This document shows, piece by piece, positions 1 through 5,639 of a DNA stretch of 7,674 nucleotides. Position 1 is the first letter of the stretch. Each line of letters begins with the position of its first letter. A program made the position numbers and the translations under genes. The DNA comes from Lachnospiraceae bacterium UBA6452 (lineage in GTDB: Bacteria; Bacillota; Clostridia; Lachnospirales; Lachnospiraceae). A model generated the notes under the pieces. The model was given only the letters and a program-made list of their open reading frames with translations, was not told the DNA's origin and searched no databases. The stretch covers positions 9,390-17,063 of the forward strand of contig DJNY01000060.1 of NCBI GenBank assembly GCA_002441865.1. Direction: 5' to 3'.

Positions 1-587
1 ATGTGCATCCATATAGATAACGCCCGCAATGTAATAATCTCGGCGCCCCAGCCAAGGAAGGAAGCCGCTACGATCAGTGCAGAACGTCCTGTGATGAGTT
101 CATGCGTAAAGTCGTACCAGGACTTCACGATATCCAGTCCGCGCAATGCCATAAGTGCCCGTCCTGATGTTTTCCGCATGATCAGATACCTGTTCAGATA
201 CGTATAGCTTGCCGGAATTGCCAGATATACAAGTGTGATCAGTACAAGCACGACCAGAAAAACAAGCGTGATCACAGAAATACCGCCACGCAGGATCAGA
301 TCCAGCGGCAGTAAAACGCAAAGAAGCGCAAGGGTATCAAAAAACCGGTCTACCAGAACGCTCAGAAAGCCCACCTGCCAGATTTTCGTTACCCGTGCGA
401 TCTCTTCAATACGATATAACTCGCCCAGCTTGAACGGAATGATTAAATTGATAAAGGTTGTCCGCAGGTAGAGCAGGATAAAGCGTCCGAAGCTGATCTT
501 ATGTTCCATCAGAACCAGATACAGACGCAGCATTTTAAAGAAATGCACTGCTATAAACCCGACTGCGATCGTAAGTATGCAAATCAT
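1..587 (-). CDS. Flippase-like / LPG synthase transmembrane-domain (UPF0104) protein, 3' partial
   Basis: The first 195 codons are present and the frame leaves the window open. The protein is strongly hydrophobic, with helices at about 1-18, 33-52, 70-95, 101-125 and 168-192. Family marks are the loop PFKLGELYRIEEIAR (51-65), matching the P-x-x-x-G-E-x-x-R region of the lysylphosphatidylglycerol-synthase membrane domain, and DRFFDTLAL (80-88), matching its R-x-x-D helix. Full family members have about 300-350 residues, so roughly half is missing here. Without the C-terminal synthetase domain of MprF, such proteins in glycan loci are annotated as flippase-like, and activity is mostly inferred. 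The start at 587 has GGAG 6 nt upstream and lies 18 nt after the preceding stop. No other in-frame ATG occurs between that stop and 587. Association with GtrA and a DPM1-like enzyme suggests handling of a lipid-linked sugar. Confidence 0.85.
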   Translation of the reverse strand, partial: MICILTIAVGFIAVHFFKMLRLYLVLMEHKISFGRFILLYLRTTFINLIIPFKLGELYRIEEIARVTKIWQVGFLSVLVDRFFDTLALLCVLLPLDLILRGGISVITLVFLVVLVLITLVYLAIPASYTYLNRYLIMRKTSGRALMALRGLDIVKSWYDFTHELITGRSALIVAASFLGWGAEIITLRALSIWMH

Positions 588-593
588 GATACG

Positions 594-597
594 CTCC
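594..597 (-). promoter_or_regulatory. Ribosome-binding site of the flippase-like gene
   Basis: GGAG reads 597-594, 6 nt before the ATG at 587, within the 18-nt gap after the DPM1-like stop. It decides the start of the partial membrane protein. Confidence 0.65.
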
Positions 598-605
598 GTT
601 TTCTT

Positions 606-1415
606 TTATGCCTGTGGCTCGCAGTCCGCAAGCTCTTTCACCTGTCTGCTCGTGTAGCTCTCTCTTACCACCTCACGGTATTCCTGTTTGATCTTCTCAT
701 GATCGAACAGATAACCGAATGCCATTTTCAGGACTGTAACAGCCTGATTAACCATTTTCACGTTGGATACCTGATCATCTTCTCTCCAGGATACCGGATA
801 AAAGATAATATCATGCTTATAGTAATGAGATGCCAGGATCATGACATAATTGAACATCAGGTTATCCGGGAATTTTTCAAAGAAGGAATCTTCCAGCATC
901 TTTGTGCTGTACAGGTTCAGTCCGCTTCCCAGATCAAAGATCCTCTGTTTTGTGATAAACGCAAAGATAAAATCATATACCACATTGCCCAGTGTACGGA
1001 ATGCGGAATACCCTTTCAGTCTGGAGCCTTTCATAAATCTGGCACCCAGTACACAATCATGCTTCTGATAGATCTTCTTTTCCAGCATCGGAATAAAATC
1101 ATGGATATCTCCCTGATCATCACCGTGCAGCATGCAGACATAATCATAGCCATGCTCCACCGCATAATGAAATGCCATCTTCTGCGAACCACCCAGACCG
1201 TAATTATCATCATTCCGCATCAGTTTTACCGGCAGAGACGGATGCTCTGCAAGATACTCCATGACTACCTGTTCGGTATGATCCGTACTGCGGTTGTTGA
1301 CAACCAGAATTTCCTCAAAATAAGGAACTACCTCCTCATCAAGCTGATGCAGCACACGTACAATCTGTTTTTCACAGTTATATGCCGGTATAAAAAGCAG
1401 CATTCTGTCACTCAT
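606..1415 (-). CDS. DPM1-like GT2 glycosyltransferase (putative polyprenyl-phosphate sugar transferase)
   Basis: This 269-residue protein has a single GT-A domain: IPAYNC (9-14), VVNNRSTDHT (38-47, the nucleotide-binding Asp region), a DxD-type HGDDQ (97-101), GARFMKGS (124-131), a GSGLNLYS segment (163-170), and WREDDQVSNVK (210-220), whose tryptophan-arginine/acidic motif is common in DPM1-like enzymes. It probably moves a sugar from an NDP-sugar to a polyprenyl phosphate on the inner membrane face. It lacks the C-terminal pair of membrane helices found in GtrB/ArnC-type enzymes, so it would be soluble or peripheral; the C-terminus from about 238 is charged and helical. The start at 1415 has AAGGAAGGG about 6 nt upstream, overlapping the GtrA stop. 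Pairing with GtrA upstream and a flippase-like protein downstream supports the lipid-linked-sugar role. The sugar is unknown. A direct glycan-forming GT2 is the alternative. Confidence 0.92.
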   Translation of the reverse strand: MSDRMLLFIPAYNCEKQIVRVLHQLDEEVVPYFEEILVVNNRSTDHTEQVVMEYLAEHPSLPVKLMRNDDNYGLGGSQKMAFHYAVEHGYDYVCMLHGDDQGDIHDFIPMLEKKIYQKHDCVLGARFMKGSRLKGYSAFRTLGNVVYDFIFAFITKQRIFDLGSGLNLYSTKMLEDSFFEKFPDNLMFNYVMILASHYYKHDIIFYPVSWREDDQVSNVKMVNQAVTVLKMAFGYLFDHEKIKQEYREVVRESYTSRQVKELADCEPQA

Positions 1416-1418
1416 ATG

Positions 1419-1874
1419 TTACCCTTCCTTCTGTTCCAAAAAGATCTTTCTCGTAATAAAATTATAAACCATCACAATAGCGGTCGCAACAATTTTGGCT
1501 GCCGCAGTCACTGTTGTCGGTCCAAGCAGATTCTTCAGCCATGTCCAGTTTTCATACAGGACATCGATCGATACCTTGATGATCAGCTCATTGATCACAA
1601 GACCGATCAGACTCAGTATCGTGAAGATGATAAATTCTTTTTTTCTGTCCATGTCCTCTTTGCGGACAAACACATACTTCATGGACAGCAGATAATTCAC
1701 TATAACAGATATCGTAAATCCGAAAAATGCGCCGACAAGCGCTGCACTGCCCGTGGGCATACCTGCCACGCTCCGCAGAAGCGTGGACAGACCCATCGTG
1801 ATCAGAAAATCGATCAGAAAACAGACAATTCCGACAACGCCGAATTTTAATATCTGTTCCATTAATTTCTTCAT
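1419..1874 (-). CDS. GtrA-family four-helix membrane protein (putative polyprenyl-phosphate sugar flippase)
   Basis: This is a 151-residue integral membrane protein with four hydrophobic helices at about 11-33, 44-67, 80-104 and 120-141. GtrA hallmarks are the opening helix after a basic N-terminus (KFGVVG, 10-15), VNYLLSMKYVF (59-69) and the ending YNFITRKIFLE (137-147). GtrA proteins are thought to move undecaprenyl-phosphate-linked sugars across the membrane, or to assist the partner GtrB-type transferase. The frame is open up to a methionine at 1910 inside the phosphoglucomutase gene. I chose 1874 because AGGAG at 1889-1885 lies 10 nt upstream and because the KFGVVG helix follows directly. 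An ATG at 1862 is possible but lacks a good spaced site. The DPM1-like partner follows after 3 nt, so the two are almost certainly cotranslated from one mRNA. Confidence 0.93.
   Translation of the reverse strand: MKKLMEQILKFGVVGIVCFLIDFLITMGLSTLLRSVAGMPTGSAALVGAFFGFTISVIVNYLLSMKYVFVRKEDMDRKKEFIIFTILSLIGLVINELIIKVSIDVLYENWTWLKNLLGPTTVTAAAKIVATAIVMVYNFITRKIFLEQKEG
1422..1430 (-). promoter_or_regulatory. Ribosome-binding site of the DPM1-like gene inside the GtrA end
   Basis: AAGGAAGGG reads 1430-1422, immediately before the GtrA TAA stop (1421-1419) and 6 nt before the ATG at 1415. The site lies within coding sequence, so ribosomes finishing GtrA could restart directly, which would couple the two products. 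Confidence 0.7.
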
Positions 1875-1884
1875 AGCAGATAAA

Positions 1885-1889
1885 CTCCT
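1885..1889 (-). promoter_or_regulatory. Ribosome-binding site that fixes the GtrA start at 1874
   Basis: AGGAG reads 1889-1885 and overlaps the TAG stop of phosphoglucomutase (1890-1888). Spacing to the ATG at 1874 is 10 nt, slightly long but acceptable. It supports the 151-residue GtrA form over the upstream methionine at 1910, which would add 12 non-family residues and overlap the mutase gene. Confidence 0.75.
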
Positions 1890-3618
1890 ATACTTCAGGA
1901 ATCGTAGCAAGCACTGCTTTTTTCAGTGCTTCCAGTTTTTCTTCGGAATCCTGCAGGGAAGTACCCTTTACACCCATATAGAACTTGATCTTAGGCTCTG
2001 TTCCGGACGGACGCGCACAGCACCAGGAATCATTTTCCAGATCAAAATACAGTACGTTTGATTTCGGAAGTCCTGTACTGCTCTTTTCACCTGTTACCAT
2101 GTCTGTTACAACATCTGCATCATAGTCACGTACTTTCAGTACCTTCAGGCCTGCCAGCTCTTTTGCAGGGTTTTTGCGAAGTGCAGCCATGATGTCTTTG
2201 ATCGCCTGTGCGCCTGTTACACCCTTCATGGTGATCGTATGCAGACCTTCCCTGAAGTATCCGTACTCTTCGTAGATCTTCAGCATCTGATCCCAGAGCG
2301 TGATACCGTTCTTCTTGCAGTATGCAGCAACTTCACACAGACACATAACAGCGACTACAGCATCTTTGTCTCTTGCATGTGTGCCTGCCAGGCAGCCATA
2401 GCTTTCTTCCAGACCGAATACATAGTTGTAAGTATGGTTCTGTTCAAACAGCTTGATCTGCTCGCCGATATACTTAAAGCCTGTCAGTACTTCGATCTCT
2501 TTTACGTTATATGCTTTTGTCAGGACATCTGCCATGTTTGTTGTAACGATCGTCTTGACAAGCGCCGGATTTTCAGGCATGGTACCTGTCTTTGTTTTTT
2601 CTCTTAACAGATATTCGGCAATCAGCATACCTGACATATTACCTGTAAAGGATACATATTCACCGCTCTTTGTATCAAGCGCGTAAACACCGAGACGGTC
2701 TGCATCCGGATCTGTTGCCAGAATAATATCCGCACCGACTTTTTTAGCAAGTTTGATAGCCAGTTCAAAAGCCGCCGGATCTTCCGGATTCGGATAAGCA
2801 AGTGTTGTAAATTCCGGATCGGGAAGTTCCTGTTCCGGTACGACATATACATTCTTAAAGCCGAGCTCGGACAGAACACGTTTGACCGGAACAAGTCCCG
2901 TACCATGGAGCGGTGTATAAACGATCTTGATCTCATCTGCCACTTCTTTGATGATCTCCGGATGTATGATCTGCTTTTTCAGCTCTACCATATAAGCATC
3001 ATCGATCTCTTTGCCGATGATCGTTAAAAGTCCCTGTGCCCTGGCATCTGCTTCAGACATTGTCTTTACTGTATGATAATCTGTGATCGCTTTTACTTCA
3101 GCAACGATTTCCACATCCTTCGGTGCCGTGATCTGTGCGCCGTCTTCCCAGTATACTTTGTAGCCGTTGTATTCCGGCGGGTTATGGCTGGCTGTCACAA
3201 CGATACCTGCTGTACAGCCGAGTTTGCGGACAGCAAAGGAAAGCTCCGGTGTCGGGCGGAGGGCATCGAACAAATATGCCTTGATCCCGTTTGCATTCAG
3301 GCAGAGTGCTGCTTCCATTGCAAATTCCGGTGAAAATTTTCTGGAATCATATGCGATCGCTACGCCCTTTTCCTGGCTGCCCTGCTTGATGATGTAATTG
3401 GCAAGACCCTGTGTTGCTTTTCTGACCGTGTAGAAATTCATACGGTTTGTTCCTGCACCGATCACACCACGAAGGCCGCCTGTACCGAATTCAAGATCAC
3501 GATAGAAGCGGTCTTCGATCTCTTCTTCATTATTACGGATTGCCAAAAGCTCGTTTTTGGTATTCTGATCAAAATAATCATCCTCTAACCAAAAGTTGTA
3601 AGTTTCTCTGTAGTTCAT
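1888..3618 (-). CDS. pgcA: Phosphoglucomutase (alpha-D-phosphohexomutase family, PgcA type)
   Basis: This 576-residue cytoplasmic enzyme should interconvert glucose-6-phosphate and glucose-1-phosphate, the entry to UDP-glucose and dTDP-sugar synthesis. All four alpha-D-phosphohexomutase signatures are intact: the phosphoserine loop TASHNPPEYNGYK with Ser144, the metal-binding loop DPDADR (303-308), the sugar-binding loop GLEESYG (402-408), and the phosphate-binding loop RPSGTEPKIKFY (536-547). FGTGGLRG (44-51) and GFKYIGE (380-386) are also typical. The length matches the long Firmicute PgcA-type enzymes and not the roughly 450-residue GlmM group. GLEES favours glucose over glucosamine, although some phosphomannomutase activity cannot be excluded. 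The start has a perfect AGGAGG 7 nt upstream. The gene ends in TAG, which overlaps the next gene's ribosome-binding site. Its place between glycosyltransferases and GtrA suggests dedicated precursor supply. The symbol is by family similarity. Confidence 0.95.
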   Translation of the reverse strand: MNYRETYNFWLEDDYFDQNTKNELLAIRNNEEEIEDRFYRDLEFGTGGLRGVIGAGTNRMNFYTVRKATQGLANYIIKQGSQEKGVAIAYDSRKFSPEFAMEAALCLNANGIKAYLFDALRPTPELSFAVRKLGCTAGIVVTASHNPPEYNGYKVYWEDGAQITAPKDVEIVAEVKAITDYHTVKTMSEADARAQGLLTIIGKEIDDAYMVELKKQIIHPEIIKEVADEIKIVYTPLHGTGLVPVKRVLSELGFKNVYVVPEQELPDPEFTTLAYPNPEDPAAFELAIKLAKKVGADIILATDPDADRLGVYALDTKSGEYVSFTGNMSGMLIAEYLLREKTKTGTMPENPALVKTIVTTNMADVLTKAYNVKEIEVLTGFKYIGEQIKLFEQNHTYNYVFGLEESYGCLAGTHARDKDAVVAVMCLCEVAAYCKKNGITLWDQMLKIYEEYGYFREGLHTITMKGVTGAQAIKDIMAALRKNPAKELAGLKVLKVRDYDADVVTDMVTGEKSSTGLPKSNVLYFDLENDSWCCARPSGTEPKIKFYMGVKGTSLQDSEEKLEALKKAVLATIPEV

Positions 3619-3625
3619 TCTTTCT

Positions 3626-3631
3626 CCTCCT
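3626..3631 (-). promoter_or_regulatory. Consensus Shine-Dalgarno AGGAGG for phosphoglucomutase
   Basis: AGGAGG reads 3631-3626 on the minus strand, 7 nt before the ATG at 3618. It is the only perfect six-base anti-16S match I noticed at a gene start in this window, and it lies in the largest intergenic gap (3619-3653, AT-rich). It may raise translation of the mutase above that of its neighbours (inference). Confidence 0.85.
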
Positions 3632-3653
3632 GCTATATGATAAATTTATTACT

Positions 3654-5636
3654 TTACTGTTTTGCCCTCTTCCAGTTCACGGTAAAATCGGAGTGATCCA
3701 GAGAGAAGTTCGGATTATAATACGGATCACCTTTTGCCAGTGCATCTGCCCACTTGACACGGAATCTGTCTGATTCCTGCTGGTAGCGCACCGCTCTGTC
3801 ATCCTTTTTATCACTGCCTCTTGATTTTGATTCGTAATGATACAGTTCTGCAAACGGTGTAAAGATATTGAGAAGTCCCTTTTCCCTGACACGCAGACAG
3901 AAATCCACATCATTGAGTGCCACGGTAAAACTCTCATCCAATCCGCCCAGTTCTTCATAAAGGGCTTTGGAAACCATCATGCAGGCGCCTGTCACCGCTG
4001 TGACATCCTGCGCATAACAGAGCCTGCCCATATAACCGACATTGGCTTCCGGAATCCGGTAATGCGTATGCCCGGCTGTGCGATGCGCCCCAAGCCCGAT
4101 CACAATACCCGCATGCTGGATCGTTTTATCCGGATAATACAGCTTGGCGCCGACTACGCCGACATCCTTCCGCAGTGCATACATCAGAAGTTCTTCCATC
4201 CAGTCCGGGGTAATGACCTCCGTATCATTGTTCAAAAGCAGCAGATACTCTCCCTTTGCATATTGTACACCGAAATTGTTGATTTTTGAATAGTTGAAGA
4301 AATCACCTTTATATTCTACCACCTGCACACGCGGATGTCTGCTGATTTCTTCATAATATGTTCTGATCCCGGCTGTTTCACTGTTATTTTCCACAATGAT
4401 CAGTTCATAATTGTCATACGTGGACAGATTGATGATCGATTCCACGCAGCGGCTCAAGTCTTCCACATGATCCTTATTCGGAATAATGATCGATACAAGC
4501 GGCCGGCTCGTCAGCTCGTATTTGATCCGGAAGATCGTTGCAAATGCCCTGGTGCTCTCTATTTCAAAATTCCGGTAACCCAGCTTCGTCAGGTGATCTG
4601 CAATGGCTCCTTTTGCAGCATCTATGGCATAAGTCTTGGCATCGATGGAGGATGCCACGCTTCCCTTGTGGGATCTCCAGTAATACAGGATCCGCGGAAC
4701 ATGCACGATATGTTTTGCCTTTGCTGTCAGACGCAGGATCATATCATGATCCTGACTGCCGTCAAACTGGCTGCGGAACAGTTCTTCTCCCTGCAGCAGT
4801 TCTCTTGCGAACACGCTGAAATGACAGATATAATTGTTGGCAAGCAGGTTATCCGGTGCAAAATCCGGCTTAAAGTGCATCGTGATCATATGATTGATGC
4901 TGTTTCCCTTGAATGTGGCTTCATCACAGTAAATATAATCTGCATCCTTTTCGCAGATTGCCTGCATATAAGCAAATAAAACACATGGATGCAGCAGATC
5001 ATCATGGTCGAACAGTGCAATATAGTTACCTGTTGCCATTTTATAGCATTCATTTGTATTGCCGGAAATACCTTCGTTTTTGGCAAGTTTCTGATACTTG
5101 ATCCTGCTGTCCTTCTGCCGGTATTCCTGACAGATCCTGCCGACAAAATCATGTGCGTCATCAGATCCGTCCGCCAGACAAAGTTCCCATTTGCCATAGG
5201 TCTGCGCTATGACGGACTCGATCATTTCCCGCAGGAAGCGTTCCGGTGTGTTATAGAGCGGAACAAGGATACTGAATGTCACATCCTTCGGAAAAACGGT
5301 TGTTTCTTCTTTTTTCCGTTCTGCCGCACTTGGAAAGCTGCCCGTTCCGTGGATCTTAATTGCTTTCTTTTCCCTGCATTTGGACAAAATCTTATGGGCA
5401 ATCCCCTTTGGATTGCCATGACACAAAATCCGGTTCTTCGTCGCAATACAATAATTGATGACCACTCTGGCAGGCTTTGCAAGCTTCCAGAAAATAGATC
5501 CTTTGATCTTGTCCAGCTTTCTGGTCAGATCCTCTACCTCTCTCTGGCTGGCTGACAGGCGGTAGGCAAGCTGTTCGTTTTTTTCTTTTTCACGTTCATA
5601 TAAGTCCTGATAATATTTTTCCAAATCCTCTGCCAT
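3654..5636 (-). CDS. Tandem two-domain GT2 glycosyltransferase with N-terminal coiled coil
   Basis: This 660-residue protein is probably a cytoplasmic or membrane-peripheral glycan-chain enzyme. Residues about 1-45 are a Glu/Lys-rich coiled coil, followed by GSIFWKLAKPAR at 46-57 and a basic linker. GT-A domain 1 (about 119-330) has FSILVPLYN (121-129), LADGSDD (154-160), the DxD-type DHDD (210-213), QDHDMILR (295-302) and YYWR (318-321). GT-A domain 2 (about 380-620) has VSIIIPNKD (381-389), IVENNS (414-419), LNNDTEV (468-474), NDVDFCLR (575-582) and HYESKSRG (600-607), a pattern common in rhamnosyl- and O-antigen transferases. Two different active sites suggest it adds two residues or linkages of a repeat; donor and acceptor cannot be read from sequence. 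The start has GAGG 8 nt upstream and follows the previous stop by 3 nt. It ends in TAA, 35 nt before the next gene. No hydrophobic transmembrane segment is seen. Confidence 0.94.
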   Translation of the reverse strand: MAEDLEKYYQDLYEREKEKNEQLAYRLSASQREVEDLTRKLDKIKGSIFWKLAKPARVVINYCIATKNRILCHGNPKGIAHKILSKCREKKAIKIHGTGSFPSAAERKKEETTVFPKDVTFSILVPLYNTPERFLREMIESVIAQTYGKWELCLADGSDDAHDFVGRICQEYRQKDSRIKYQKLAKNEGISGNTNECYKMATGNYIALFDHDDLLHPCVLFAYMQAICEKDADYIYCDEATFKGNSINHMITMHFKPDFAPDNLLANNYICHFSVFARELLQGEELFRSQFDGSQDHDMILRLTAKAKHIVHVPRILYYWRSHKGSVASSIDAKTYAIDAAKGAIADHLTKLGYRNFEIESTRAFATIFRIKYELTSRPLVSIIIPNKDHVEDLSRCVESIINLSTYDNYELIIVENNSETAGIRTYYEEISRHPRVQVVEYKGDFFNYSKINNFGVQYAKGEYLLLLNNDTEVITPDWMEELLMYALRKDVGVVGAKLYYPDKTIQHAGIVIGLGAHRTAGHTHYRIPEANVGYMGRLCYAQDVTAVTGACMMVSKALYEELGGLDESFTVALNDVDFCLRVREKGLLNIFTPFAELYHYESKSRGSDKKDDRAVRYQQESDRFRVKWADALAKGDPYYNPNFSLDHSDFTVNWKRAKQ

Positions 5637-5639
5637 ACT

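Noticed and set aside
501..1850. A 449-codon open frame on the plus strand
   Set aside because: It is antisense to the DPM1-like gene, much of GtrA and the start of the flippase-like gene, all of which have clear family motifs. Its translation is rich in His, Cys, Gln and Arg without any domain pattern, so it is a codon-bias shadow.
1875..1910. A longer GtrA form starting at 1910
   Set aside because: It overlaps the phosphoglucomutase gene, has no well-placed ribosome-binding site, and adds residues not expected before the first GtrA helix. The start at 1874 is better supported.
3619..3653. Possible internal promoter in the AT-rich gap before phosphoglucomutase
   Set aside because: A TATCAT-like -10 hexamer can be picked out, but there is no acceptable -35 element about 17 nt upstream. 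AT-richness alone does not support a promoter.
5310..5315. Six-base A run (minus strand) as a possible slippage site in the two-domain glycosyltransferase
   Set aside because: It lies in a Lys/Glu-rich linker, the reading frame is intact on both sides, and a six-base run is too short to argue for programmed slippage.
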